A DNA stretch of 44,939 nucleotides from Candidatus Bipolaricaulota bacterium (GCA_018400715.1 JAGYME010000001.1:1-44939); one strand, 5' to 3'. Counted from the first letter of the stretch, positions 32,181 to 40,357 are shown. Numbers and translations are program-made. The notes: generated by a model from the letters alone, not told the origin.

Positions 32181-33707
32181 TCATCCGAGCTCTCTGAACA
32201 GGGAAACGTAATTCTTAACCTTCTCCATCGGTCCGGGTTCTCCGAACAGCGTACGGATTAACCTCTTCAAAACGTCGTACAGTCCGCCCGTATAGGGAAA
32301 CCAGTTCGGTTCCTTTCCCCGACCCCTACTGACCATCACCGACTTGCGCCGGGAGAACGCCTTTAGCCCTTCGGGGCCGTGATAGGCACCGATTCCGCTT
32401 TGCTTGGCGCCCCCGAACGGGAGATAGGGATTGCCGGAGTTCTTGACGACGTCGTTGATGAAGCTGTTTCCCACGTCCAGTTTCCTGACTGCTCTCTCCG
32501 CGCGCCTGACGTCGGAACTCCAGACCGAAGAGTTCAGGCCGTAGCGGGAGTCGTTTGCCAGCTCGATCGCCTCGCTCTCGGAATCGAACCTCTTAATCGG
32601 GAGGAGGGGGCCAAAGGTTTCCTCGGTCATGACCTTCATCGAGTGGTCCACGTCTACTAAGACTTGAGGGTAGAAGAAGTTGCCGTTCCTCTTCATTTCC
32701 GTCAGGAGCCTGGCACCCTTATCCACCGCGTCGGTTACCTGTTCCTCTATCACTTCCAGCTGGTGGGGAGAAATTATTGGCCCGATATCCGCGTCCCTAC
32801 CCGTGCCAACGGTTAACTCCATCGTCCTCGATGTAACCGATTCGACGAACTCCTCGTATATTCCGGACTGCACGTAACACCTCTCTACCGAGACGCAGAT
32901 TTGGCCCGCGTTGGAAAACGCTCCGTACAGCGCGCCCTCGACCGCCCTGTCCAGGTCCGCGTCGTCGAAGACGATCATCGGGTCCTTGCCCCCCAATTCT
33001 AACTCTACGGGGATGAGTTGGTCCGAGGCCTGCCGGGCAATCTTCTTTCCGGTCTCCACGCTTCCGGTGAAGAAGACCTTGTCCGGCCCCGCGTCGATGA
33101 GCTGGCTCCCCACCTCGCCCCCACCCTGGACGACCTGGAATACGTTCTCGGGCAGGCCGGCCCGCTTCATTATCTCCTCGGAGAGTTTTCCGGTGAGCGG
33201 CGTTACCTCCGACGGCTTTAGGATTACGGTATTCCCTGCCATGAGAGCGCTGATCGTCGGGATCATCGATAGCTGGAGGGGATAATTCCAGGGAGATATG
33301 ACCAGGACAACCCCCAGGGGATCGTACTCCACGTAGGATTCGGTTTGTCTCAAGTAAAAGGGCGTCTTCCGTTTCTCCCGCCCCAGGATGTCGGGACCTT
33401 CTTTTTCGTAGTAGTTGATTATCTCTACCGTAGGGAGTACGTCGGACATCAACGCCTCTACGTCGACCTTGCCGGTGTCCTCCGTGATCTCCCCTACGAT
33501 CCAGTCAAGTTCGCCAACCATTACATCTCTTATCTGCCCCAGGTATCCGGACCTATCCTCGAGGTCGAGTTCCTTCCAGGAATCGAAGGACTCCCGGGCA
33601 TCCCGTACCGTCGCATTTATCTCATCGCTGCTGGGGACACGGTACTCCGTGAGGGCCCCTGTTACCGGGTTGACGCTTTTTATCGCCTGAGGCTTATCTA
33701 TATCCAT
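32181..33707 (-). CDS. Aldehyde dehydrogenase in the carotenoid operon (CrtNc/AldH-like role)
   Basis: 508-residue NAD(P)-dependent aldehyde dehydrogenase. Catalytic Glu in ELGGKDPMIVFDDADLD; catalytic Cys in FSNAGQICVSVERCYVQ; cofactor loop VILKPSEVTPLTGKL and KVFFTGSVETGKKIA. The C-terminal tail beyond KSVMVSRGRG (PNWFPYTGGLYDVLKRLIRTLF) is longer than in soluble ALDHs and rather amphipathic, which could touch the membrane where carotenoids lie. Flanking CrtI-type genes suggest oxidation of a carotenoid aldehyde to an acid, as AldH/CrtNc does in staphyloxanthin-type pathways. ATG 33707 overlaps the upstream stop by one base (TGATG) with GGAG 4 bases before it; GTG 33710 is an alternative. 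Confidence 0.88.
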   Translation of the reverse strand: MDIDKPQAIKSVNPVTGALTEYRVPSSDEINATVRDARESFDSWKELDLEDRSGYLGQIRDVMVGELDWIVGEITEDTGKVDVEALMSDVLPTVEIINYYEKEGPDILGREKRKTPFYLRQTESYVEYDPLGVVLVISPWNYPLQLSMIPTISALMAGNTVILKPSEVTPLTGKLSEEIMKRAGLPENVFQVVQGGGEVGSQLIDAGPDKVFFTGSVETGKKIARQASDQLIPVELELGGKDPMIVFDDADLDRAVEGALYGAFSNAGQICVSVERCYVQSGIYEEFVESVTSRTMELTVGTGRDADIGPIISPHQLEVIEEQVTDAVDKGARLLTEMKRNGNFFYPQVLVDVDHSMKVMTEETFGPLLPIKRFDSESEAIELANDSRYGLNSSVWSSDVRRAERAVRKLDVGNSFINDVVKNSGNPYLPFGGAKQSGIGAYHGPEGLKAFSRRKSVMVSRGRGKEPNWFPYTGGLYDVLKRLIRTLFGEPGPMEKVKNYVSLFRELG

Positions 33708-35188
33708 CACTCTCCGAACGTATCCATGATATTATGGGCGGCTATCCTGCCCGACTCGTAGATAGTGGGCAGTCCGCTTCCGGGATTGGTTCCTCCACCG
33801 ACGAGCCATGCCCTGTCGAAGACTTCGAACTTGTTTCTCGGCCTGAAGGCCAGCATCTGGGTCAGGTTGTGGGCCAGGTTAAACGTGGCCCCGTAACCGA
33901 CGTTGAAGTCCTCCTTCCAGTCTTCCGGAGTTATTATCTTTTCGTAGTCGATGTGGTCCTCCAGGTCGCCTAGACCGGCGCCCTCTTTTAGCCTGCCCAG
34001 AGTCAGTTCCCGGTAATATTCCCGCCCCTCTTCCCAGTCGACCTCCCCCTTCAAGTTGGGTACGGGAACGAGGACGTACAGGGTCGAGTTTCCCTCGGGG
34101 GCAAGCGTGGCGTCTGTGACCGAGGGGTTCTGAACGTAGAGGGATGGGTCCTGTGGGAAAACCTTGTCCGTCTCCACCTCCTTGAAGTTTCTCCGATAGT
34201 CCTCGGAGATGAGGACGTTGTGGTGTTCCAGGTCGTCGTAGAGTTTGTCGAGCCCTAGATAGAGCATGAACGTCGAACAGGAGTAGTTCATGCCGTCCAT
34301 CTTCGCGTCGCTGTATTTACCCCTCTTCTTCTCGGGGACGAGGTTCTTTATCGACCAGGCGAAGTCGGAGCCCATGACGATTCCGTCGAACTCTTCAACC
34401 GTCCCGTCTTCGAATTTAAGGCCTCTCGCCTTCCCGCTCTCGATTTCTATTTCCCTGACCGGCCTGTTTAGCTGAAGGTCTCCTCCCAGCTCCTCGAATA
34501 GGTCAGCCATCGCCACGGCGAGTTGATTTAACCCACCGGTGACGTGCTTAATTCCCCACTTGTGTTCTATGAAGGGAATGATGCTGAACATCGAAGGGCA
34601 GTTGTACGGCGACATCCCCAGATATTTAGACTGAAACGTAAACCCGATCTTAACCCTGTCCTCTGAGTAGTGCTTCCCCAGTTCATCCCAGAGGCTGGTG
34701 AACGGTCTAAGAACGGGCAGCATGTTGAGTACCTCGCGAGAGAGGAGGTCGGAGTACTTGTAGTATCCACGCTGCAGCGCGGGAAGGGCTCTGTTCAGCT
34801 TCTTCTCGTTGTCCGAAAAGAAGCTGTCAAATCCGTCCGCGTCGGCGGGGTTGAAACCGCTAAGCGATTCTTTCACCTCGCCTCTGTCAGGGCCCAGCTT
34901 GAGCTTGCTTCCATCGCTATAGATCAACTGGTAGTAGGGGTCGAGGGGAACCACGTCCACGTAATCGTCCAGGTCCCTGTCGCACTCCTCGAATATTTCC
35001 CTGAGGATAAAATCCATCATCAAGAAGGTCGGCCCCACGTCGAAGGTGTACTCTCCTGTCCTTATTGAGGCGTTTCGCCCCCCGACTACTCCTTCCTTTT
35101 CGAACACGCTTACGTCATACCCGGCGTTGACCAGCAGATCCGCTGCGGCGAGACTACCTGGCCCCGCGCCGATAACCCCGATCTTCAT
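33707..35188 (-). CDS. CrtI/CrtN-type phytoene or diapophytoene desaturase
   Basis: 493-residue FAD enzyme, first gene of the carotenoid operon. N-terminal IGVIGAGPGSLAAADLLVNAGY with GGRNASI; FDVGPTFLMMDFILREIFEE; C-terminal AWLVGGGTNPGSGLPTIYESGRIAAHNIM. It is clearly a paralogue of the downstream CrtI-type protein but diverged. It may do the desaturation while the other oxidises, or the reverse. I chose ATG 35188 since the protein then begins at the FAD motif; the frame reaches TTG 35221. No phytoene or diapophytoene synthase is in the window. Confidence 0.88.
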   Translation of the reverse strand: MKIGVIGAGPGSLAAADLLVNAGYDVSVFEKEGVVGGRNASIRTGEYTFDVGPTFLMMDFILREIFEECDRDLDDYVDVVPLDPYYQLIYSDGSKLKLGPDRGEVKESLSGFNPADADGFDSFFSDNEKKLNRALPALQRGYYKYSDLLSREVLNMLPVLRPFTSLWDELGKHYSEDRVKIGFTFQSKYLGMSPYNCPSMFSIIPFIEHKWGIKHVTGGLNQLAVAMADLFEELGGDLQLNRPVREIEIESGKARGLKFEDGTVEEFDGIVMGSDFAWSIKNLVPEKKRGKYSDAKMDGMNYSCSTFMLYLGLDKLYDDLEHHNVLISEDYRRNFKEVETDKVFPQDPSLYVQNPSVTDATLAPEGNSTLYVLVPVPNLKGEVDWEEGREYYRELTLGRLKEGAGLGDLEDHIDYEKIITPEDWKEDFNVGYGATFNLAHNLTQMLAFRPRNKFEVFDRAWLVGGGTNPGSGLPTIYESGRIAAHNIMDTFGE

Positions 35189-35224
35189 CCTCGACAGACC
35201 CCCTTTTTCCGATAGATGCAAAGA

Positions 35225-35245
35225 CTCAGGCGGTTAGCGCCTGAG
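35225..35245 (-). other. Leader hairpin ahead of the carotenoid operon
   Basis: Perfect 8-bp stem CTCAGGCG/CGCCTGAG with a five-base loop, about 40 bases upstream of ATG 35188 in the transcribed leader. There is no T-run after it on the minus strand, so it is more likely a leader or stability element than a terminator. Confidence 0.5.
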
Positions 35246-35320
35246 GAAAATCTCTCCAGCAATTCTTCTGGGTACTCAATCCCTGTGTCCCTTTTCCCTA
35301 GAAGAAACAGAAGACGTTAT

Positions 35321-35351
35321 GATATTGTAATATCTTTGGTTTGAAAGTCAA
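35321..35351 (-). promoter_or_regulatory. Promoter of the carotenoid operon with a palindrome over the -10
   Basis: Minus-strand -35 TTGACT (35351-35346), 16-base spacer, -10 TACAAT (35329-35324). An inverted repeat GATATT-GT-AATATC (35321-35334) covers the -10, a possible repressor site. The transcript leader is about 125 bases long. Confidence 0.65.
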
Positions 35352-35475
35352 TATTATCAATTGGTTAACCCTGGTCTAAGTACTTGCGAAAGAGGCGTGA
35401 TCCAGCTAACTTTTTCCTTGTCTCTTGAGCAGTTATATTTCATATGTTACATAATCTATTCATAAGGAGGGAACT

Positions 35476-37038
35476 GTGGAAAAGATAATTCATGGAGCAA
35501 AGATTTATACGATGGACCCGGCAACCCCCAGAGTGGAAGCGGTCAGGATCGTAAATCGCCGGGTTGAGTCCGCTGGAACTCTGGAGGAGGTTACAGGGAC
35601 GGCTTCGGAGAAAGCTGAGATAGTAGAGTTGGACGGCGAGTCCCTCCTGCCGGGGTTCGTCGACGCTCACGTTCATTTCCTCGATCTGGGTCTGGACGAC
35701 CTGTACTGGCTAGACCTGAGTGCTGCAGCGTCAAAGGAGGAGCTCTTCCAGAGGTTGGAGGAAGGGGCAAAACGGACCGGAAGGGAGGGCTGGGTCCTCG
35801 GGACCGGCTGGGACGAAAGCAAGTGGGAAGACGACGGAAGCTTTCCAGACCGTTACGAACTGGACCGCGTTTTCCCCGACAGGCCAGTCGCTCTGGGAAG
35901 GGTCGATATGCATACCTTCTCGGTGAATTCACCCGCACTAGAATTGATTGACCTCAAGGGGGTCCGCGGGGCGAAGAAGAGGGGTGGGGCGTACACGGGC
36001 GTCCTGACCGAGGACGCCTCGCTCGAAGTTAGAAAGGCGGTCAATTACGGAAGGGACGAACTCAAGCGGGGACTCCGCCGTGCGGTAGAGGCGGCGGGAG
36101 AAAAAGGGGTTACGTCTATCCACCAGATGGCCGTCCAGCCGGGGAGGTTTGAGGGCTACCTGCGGACCTACCAGGCGCTTTTACGTAACGAAGAACTCAG
36201 AGTCCGTTCCTGTCTATACTTCACGGAGGACTACCTTGACTCAGCAATCCACCTGGGCTTAGAGTCCGGCTTCGGCGGAGACAGGCTAACCCTCGGCGGG
36301 CTTAAGCTCTTCTCCGATGGGTCGATCGGTTCTCGGTCCGCACTGCTGAAAGAACCATACGCCGACTGTGAGGACGAATACGGGATGCAAATACACCCCC
36401 ACGGGGAGTTGCTTGACCTCATCAAACGGGCCGATGAAAACGGACTTCAGGTTGCGGTACACGCTATCGGCGACGGAGCGATAGAAGAAGTTGTCAGCTG
36501 TTTCGAGGAACTTGAGGCCGCGGGCCGGAACCCTCGAGTCAGTCACAGGATAGAGCACGCCGTCATGGCGACCGATGAGCAGGCGCGAAGGATGGGTGAC
36601 CTGGGATTGGTCATCTCGGCCCAACCGAACTTCACCGGTAACTGGGGTCTACCTGGTGATATGTACGAGGAGAGGCTGGGGAGTGATAGGCTGCCTACCC
36701 TTAATCGGTTCGAATTTTTTAGACGGTCTGGCCTGAAACTGGCGTTTGGGTCGGACGGCATGCCATTCGGCCCCCTCTACGGGGTCCACTGGGCGGTCAA
36801 CGCCCCCTTCGAATCTGCGAGAATGGAGCCTTATGAGGCGGTAAAGGCGTATACGTTAGGGGGCGCCAAAGCGGCGGGAACCGAAGATGAAGTGGGATCA
36901 ATTGAGCCCGGCAAGTATGCTGACTTCGTCCTCCTCGACCGCGACCCCATGGAAGAGCCAGAGAAGATAAAGGATATGGACGTCAAGGCCACGGTACTTG
37001 GTGGAGAGACGGTCTACTCTCAGGACAAGAAGTCGTAA
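35476..37038 (+). CDS. Amidohydrolase family 3 (YtcJ-like) metal-dependent hydrolase
   Basis: 520-residue metallo-hydrolase of the YtcJ group. Metal site HVH in GFVDAHVHFLDLG; GTGWDESKWEDDGSFPDRYELD is a group signature. Others are LKLFSDGSIGSRSA, LQVAVHAIGDGAIEEV (metal His) and SHRIEHAVM (metal His), then LAFGSDGMPFGPLYGVHWAV with the catalytic-type Asp. It ends YADFVLLDRDPM, the usual beta-sandwich closure. It hydrolyses an amide or related C-N bond, substrate unknown. Start is GTG 35476 behind AAGGAGGG. It is a single gene, divergent from the carotenoid operon and convergent (6 bases apart) with the bilin-reductase-like gene. Confidence 0.9.
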   Translation: MEKIIHGAKIYTMDPATPRVEAVRIVNRRVESAGTLEEVTGTASEKAEIVELDGESLLPGFVDAHVHFLDLGLDDLYWLDLSAAASKEELFQRLEEGAKRTGREGWVLGTGWDESKWEDDGSFPDRYELDRVFPDRPVALGRVDMHTFSVNSPALELIDLKGVRGAKKRGGAYTGVLTEDASLEVRKAVNYGRDELKRGLRRAVEAAGEKGVTSIHQMAVQPGRFEGYLRTYQALLRNEELRVRSCLYFTEDYLDSAIHLGLESGFGGDRLTLGGLKLFSDGSIGSRSALLKEPYADCEDEYGMQIHPHGELLDLIKRADENGLQVAVHAIGDGAIEEVVSCFEELEAAGRNPRVSHRIEHAVMATDEQARRMGDLGLVISAQPNFTGNWGLPGDMYEERLGSDRLPTLNRFEFFRRSGLKLAFGSDGMPFGPLYGVHWAVNAPFESARMEPYEAVKAYTLGGAKAAGTEDEVGSIEPGKYADFVLLDRDPMEEPEKIKDMDVKATVLGGETVYSQDKKS

Positions 37039-37044
37039 TTCACT

Positions 37045-37959
37045 TCAGCGCAGGTTGTCAATGAAATCGACGTCTATTTCACCGACGTTATTTTTCTCGG
37101 CCTTTTCTCTGGCGTTCTTTCTTATCCTCTCTCTGACGAATGCCGGCGCCTTGTTTAAGTAATTTAGCGCTTCATCCGTCCAATTTACCCCGGAGTGACC
37201 CTCTCCTTCTCTACCACCACCGTTGGTGTTTTGATTTTGAGGTATATTCTCTTCGACAAGGGAGGGTCTTCCTCCGAAGGCAACTTGCTCAATAGTTTTC
37301 AGCATGTTTGCGTTAAAGTTTTTCTCGTATAGGTCTAGGCCCACGTCGTTTTCGTGGAGAATTTGTTTAAACTTCAGGACCGAATCAAATACGTGATCTA
37401 GATATTTCTGTTCGTTGAGTTCCGTTGCAGGTACATAATATTCATTTAGCCACGTAGATAAGTAGGACTTAAAACTCTCGTAAATTACCCCCGGATCGAT
37501 CGGCTCGTATTGGTTTACTAACGGGTAATCCGACGTTATCTTCTCCACCCATTCCAGGTCTGTTCCAGAATAACGACCCTCAAATTTCCCGTACAACGAT
37601 TGAATCGGCGCCAGGTCCGTCTCAGGCCCTGTGCCGATTATATCTATAATTGCCAGGGTCCTGTCGGGGCCCGAGCCTCCGAGCTGGAGGGTGAGAATCG
37701 GGATCCCGAACTCCGGTTTGGTATATGCGTTTACTACCAGACCGCCGTGACCCCTTATTTCGTACTTTTCCATTACCAGGCGGTCAAGTTTTTCCGCCTC
37801 AAATTTTCTGTAACTCGTCTTTACGAGACTCTCACCGTTTCTATTCTCGCCCGAGTACTTCGTGTAGGACTTCGTTGAAATCACACAGTCACCCAGGACT
37901 TCAAACACAAGTTCTTCTATTGCGTTCACATATGGATAGCTGAGTTCTTCTTTTTCCAA
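37045..37959 (-). CDS. Ferredoxin-dependent bilin reductase-like protein with C-terminal PCP_red domain
   Basis: 304 residues. Residues 45-232 follow the order of motifs in ferredoxin-dependent bilin reductases (PcyA/HY2): a YRKFEAEKLDRLVMEKYEIRG helix, strand GLVVNAYTKPEFGIPILTLQL, strand RTLAIIDIIGTGPE, then a C-terminal NANMLKTIEQVAFGG like the closing FG-x-W-x-nnYm segment. By my hand alignment, the PcyA catalytic His88 and Asp105 are Val75 and Gln92 here, so chemistry may differ. After a Gly/Asn linker (233-257), residues 258-304 match the PCP_red domain of the light-independent protochlorophyllide reductase B subunit: WTDEALNYLNKAPAFVRERIRK. The TTG start has GGAGG 8 bases ahead. It follows tetR by 56 bases, probably one operon. 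A tetrapyrrole substrate is inference. Confidence 0.6.
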   Translation of the reverse strand: MEKEELSYPYVNAIEELVFEVLGDCVISTKSYTKYSGENRNGESLVKTSYRKFEAEKLDRLVMEKYEIRGHGGLVVNAYTKPEFGIPILTLQLGGSGPDRTLAIIDIIGTGPETDLAPIQSLYGKFEGRYSGTDLEWVEKITSDYPLVNQYEPIDPGVIYESFKSYLSTWLNEYYVPATELNEQKYLDHVFDSVLKFKQILHENDVGLDLYEKNFNANMLKTIEQVAFGGRPSLVEENIPQNQNTNGGGREGEGHSGVNWTDEALNYLNKAPAFVRERIRKNAREKAEKNNVGEIDVDFIDNLR

Positions 37960-38015
37960 TTTATGGTCCTCCTTTCGGTGTATAGTTTCTGTTATCCCTC
38001 AATGGGGATCATGGT

Positions 38016-38627
38016 TCATACCTGTTGGTTTTTGCTGGAAAGAATGCCATGTAAAAGTGCTCGTATAATCCTTTCGCTGACTCCCTTGAAGATTTCATCG
38101 GGGGACTCGTCGGTGAAAAAAGACTTTACGACGACTGAGTCCGCTGCGCCGATTATCATTCCCGAGATCAACTCCGGGTCGAGGTCGTCACGGACCCCCC
38201 CGCTGGCAATTCCTTCCTCTAGGATTGATTGGAAGCAGGACTTCAGCAGTATTGAATAGTCCAGTATCTCCACTGAAACCTTCCTTACCGGCATCTGCCG
38301 GTGGTCAATGAGGAGCTTAGACTCCTTCTTGTTCTCTAGTGCCATCTCGAAGTGTCTGTCCAGAAGGAGGCGGAGCTTTTTCGCCGGAGACTGCGCGCTG
38401 TCGTTCAGGTCCGAGAAAAAGCTTTTTAACTTCTCTCGCTCGACCTCGAATATGTATGAGAGGATCTCTTCTTTGTCCTCAAAGTAGTTATAAATCGTGC
38501 CTACTGATAGACCCGCGGCCTCGGCGATTTTGTCAGTAGTAGTTTTGTGAAAGCCTAGATTAGAAATTACCTGGACCGCAGCTTTTCTTATCTCTTCCTT
38601 GCGCTCTGAAGGATTCTTTTTCGTCAA
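38016..38627 (-). CDS. TetR family transcription regulator
   Basis: 203 residues from TTG 38627 (GGGAGG at 38641-38636, 8-base spacing). N-terminal TetR helix-turn-helix: SERKEEIRKAAVQVISNLGFHKTTTDKIAEAAGLSVGTIYNYFEDKEEIL. The C-terminal ligand domain is not informative. The open frame extends to 38699, but that part runs through the operator and promoter palindrome, so it is not coding. The regulator lies just upstream of the bilin-reductase-like gene and very likely controls itself and that gene through the palindrome at 38647-38672. Confidence 0.9.
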   Translation of the reverse strand: MTKKNPSERKEEIRKAAVQVISNLGFHKTTTDKIAEAAGLSVGTIYNYFEDKEEILSYIFEVEREKLKSFFSDLNDSAQSPAKKLRLLLDRHFEMALENKKESKLLIDHRQMPVRKVSVEILDYSILLKSCFQSILEEGIASGGVRDDLDPELISGMIIGAADSVVVKSFFTDESPDEIFKGVSERIIRALLHGILSSKNQQV

Positions 38628-38646
38628 CGCGATGACCTCCCGTGAG

Positions 38647-38672
38647 ATAATGAGTGAGACCTCACTCATTAT
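38647..38672. promoter_or_regulatory. TetR-type operator and promoter ahead of tetR
   Basis: Perfect inverted repeat with 12-bp arms (ATAATGAGTGAG and its complement) around an AC centre. It is 20 bases upstream of the TTG start of tetR, and a TATAAT -10 box on the minus strand (38673-38668) lies inside its edge, so binding would block transcription. Confidence 0.85.
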
Positions 38673-38708
38673 AATACATCGTCTCATTTCCCGATTCAAC
38701 CCTTAATT

Positions 38709-39095
38709 ACCGTAAACGGCCCGCTTGGTGATACGGTAGCGGTCTTTGCTTGGGGGCCGGTTGGCCTGATGGCGACGAAGGGAACGGAACTGCTTGTCGC
38801 TGGGAAGATTTTCGTCGTTGAGACCGATCCGAAACGGAAAGAGTTTGCCAAAAGTACGGCGCCGATGAGGTAATTGAATTCGCCGAGGTCGACCCCTAGA
38901 GAGAACCATGGAACTGAACGACGGGGAAGGTGTAGATTCCGCGATCGGGGCTCTTGGCTCTTCCAAGGCTTTTGAGGATTGCATTAACGTAACGAGCTGG
39001 TGGGATGATCACAAACATCGGCTACCAAGGTGAAGGAGAATTCGTGAGGACCCCCCCGCGAGGGCTGGGGTGTAGGTATGTCCAATCAGACGATA
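38709..39095 (+). pseudogene. Decayed zinc-dependent alcohol dehydrogenase (cofactor domain remnant)
   Basis: Plus-strand remnant in at least five pieces in shifting frames. Piece 1 (38709-38851): GDTVAVFAWGPVGLMATKG, the NAD-binding beta-alpha-beta of medium-chain dehydrogenases, then VVETDPKRKEFAK. Piece 2 (38852-38896): KYGADEVIEFAEVDP, then TAG. Piece 3 (from 38908): MELNDGEGVDSAIGALGSS with KAFEDCI. Piece 4 (39002-39050): GMITNIGYQGEGEFVRTP. Piece 5 (39060-39095): EGWGVGMSNQTI. Together these retrace the second half of a zinc alcohol or formaldehyde dehydrogenase. The N-terminal catalytic domain (about 150 residues) is absent; the tetR operator lies where it would be. Since it has at least four frameshifts and an internal stop it cannot be functional. 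Confidence 0.88.
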
Positions 39096-39103
39096 ATTTT
39101 TAT

Positions 39104-39133
39104 CGTCCCCGGCAGCATTACTTACCGGGGACG
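39104..39133 (-). terminator. Hairpin downstream of the MTH865 gene
   Basis: Perfect 9-bp stem CGTCCCCGG/CCGGGGACG with a 12-base loop, 19 bases after the MTH865 stop on the minus strand. AT-rich sequence follows without a clean T-run, so it is a weak terminator or a 3' stability element. Confidence 0.5.
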
Positions 39134-39151
39134 TAAAACGAAATTTCCAGT

Positions 39152-39391
39152 TTAAAGCCCCGCCCGGTCGACGATCGTGTCGGCGACTTCCTCGGCCGAT
39201 TCAAAGGGAAAGTCATCCCCGCTCAACAGGTCTCCGGCGTCAGCTGCCACTACCTCGACGTCGCCAGATTTACACGTGGTCTCCGGGCCGTCCGGAAAGG
39301 AATTTAGCAGTGCCTCCGGGTCGTCAATCGGAAAGTCAGCTCCTTTAAGTCCACCTACAAGTTGGCTGTGAATGTCTTCTCTTACGCTCAT
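39152..39391 (-). CDS. MTH865 family protein
   Basis: 79-residue acidic protein matching the MTH865 family (EF-hand-like small helical fold, function unknown). The pattern is [51 protein letters not shown], then [22 protein letters not shown] single Cys lies in the conserved TTCK. I know this family mostly from methanogens and haloarchaea, with some bacterial members. GAGGAGG precedes the ATG with 8-base spacing. It lies 105 bases downstream of the Crp/Fnr regulator on the same strand and may be cotranscribed or controlled by it. An inverted repeat ATCGG-TC-CCGAT (39443-39454) is in the gap. Confidence 0.88.
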   Translation of the reverse strand: MSVREDIHSQLVGGLKGADFPIDDPEALLNSFPDGPETTCKSGDVEVVAADAGDLLSGDDFPFESAEEVADTIVDRAGL

Positions 39392-39496
39392 AGTACATAC
39401 CTCCTCTATTTTGATGTTTGTGTTCGCGTAATGCGATTAATTATCGGTCCCGATGATACTGGTGGGCCGAGGAGGTTTCAGTAAAATTTTTTACAT

Positions 39497-40165
39497 TCAA
39501 GTGTTTTCCGCGAGGAAGCCCTCCAGTTTCTCTCTATCAACCCTGATATGGCTATTGTCGGTCTTGACCCCCGGTAGGGCTCCGAGGGAATTAGTTACGG
39601 TTACCCGGGAAGCTCCGAGGAAATCGGCCAGGTCCCGATGGGTTACGTCGAGGTCAATCTTGGTCGATCCGTTACGGGCCGTGCCGAACCTGTCTGCCAG
39701 CCTGATCATCAATCTTCCGAGCTGGGACTTCTTGTCGTGGCCCGCCAGCAGACCGCGCCAGTTCTCCGAGTGAGAGAGTTTCTCGCCCAGGTTCTTAATT
39801 ATCCTGACCGCGAGTTCAGGGTTGTCTTTGACGAAGAGTTCAAATTCCGACTTGTAACAGGCGCAGATGAACGAATCTTCGATGGTCGTGGCGTTCTTAC
39901 GGTGCTTGGTTGATACGAACAGAGAATCCTCGCCGAGTACGTCGCCGGGTCGGGCGATCCAGAGCGTCACTTTCTTGCCTCCGGGAAATGACTTCCAGAG
40001 CTTTACCTTTCCCTTCGTAATCAGGTACAGGGCCTTCTTGTCCTCGCCCTCGTGAAATAGCGTCCGGCCAGCCCCGTAATCGTGTTTCGCCGCGAGTTCT
40101 AATATACTCATCCTCTGTTCAGGTTTCAGGTGATCGAACAGAGGGAGGTCCTTCATGCATAACAT
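39497..40165 (-). CDS. Crp/Fnr family transcription regulator
   Basis: 222 residues. N-terminal cyclic-nucleotide-binding-like beta-barrel: LFDHLKPEQRMSIL, YGAGRTLFHEGEDKKALYLITKGKVKL, then ARPGDVLGEDSLFV. The long C-helix leads to a winged helix: DVTHRDLADFLGASRVTVTNSLGAL. The cAMP-binding motif of Crp is not conserved, and the N-terminal Cys cluster of FNR is missing (only Cys3 plus a CAC at about 106-108), so the signal is unknown. A redox or stress signal is a guess. Start is ATG 40165, or ATG 40156; neither has a clear RBS. It has its own promoter about 100 bases upstream. Confidence 0.88.
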   Translation of the reverse strand: MLCMKDLPLFDHLKPEQRMSILELAAKHDYGAGRTLFHEGEDKKALYLITKGKVKLWKSFPGGKKVTLWIARPGDVLGEDSLFVSTKHRKNATTIEDSFICACYKSEFELFVKDNPELAVRIIKNLGEKLSHSENWRGLLAGHDKKSQLGRLMIRLADRFGTARNGSTKIDLDVTHRDLADFLGASRVTVTNSLGALPGVKTDNSHIRVDREKLEGFLAENT

Positions 40166-40270
40166 GGCAGAATAACTGTATTCACCTCTCGTGTCCTCTC
40201 TTCCGTATATTTTGTCTCTGCAAATCCTCCTGTCGGAGATATCAATAAAGTTTTCGACGCTGTCGCTACT

Positions 40271-40299
40271 ATTGTAAATGGTTCCAGCGAGTTTGCCAA
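40271..40299 (-). promoter_or_regulatory. Promoter of the Crp/Fnr gene
   Basis: Minus strand: -35 TTGGCA (40299-40294), 17-base spacer, -10 TACAAT (40276-40271). It implies a leader of about 100 bases before ATG 40165 in which I see no ORF or riboswitch. Confidence 0.65.
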
Positions 40300-40357
40300 C
40301 GGGCTGACTACAGTCTTACCCCCGACCGGGGGCCGACCGTAATATATGTGAAAGTAA

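Noticed and set aside
38703-38984. 93-codon minus-strand frame
   Set aside because: Arg/Pro/Ser-rich antisense shadow of the alcohol dehydrogenase remnant, whose plus-strand pieces match a known family.
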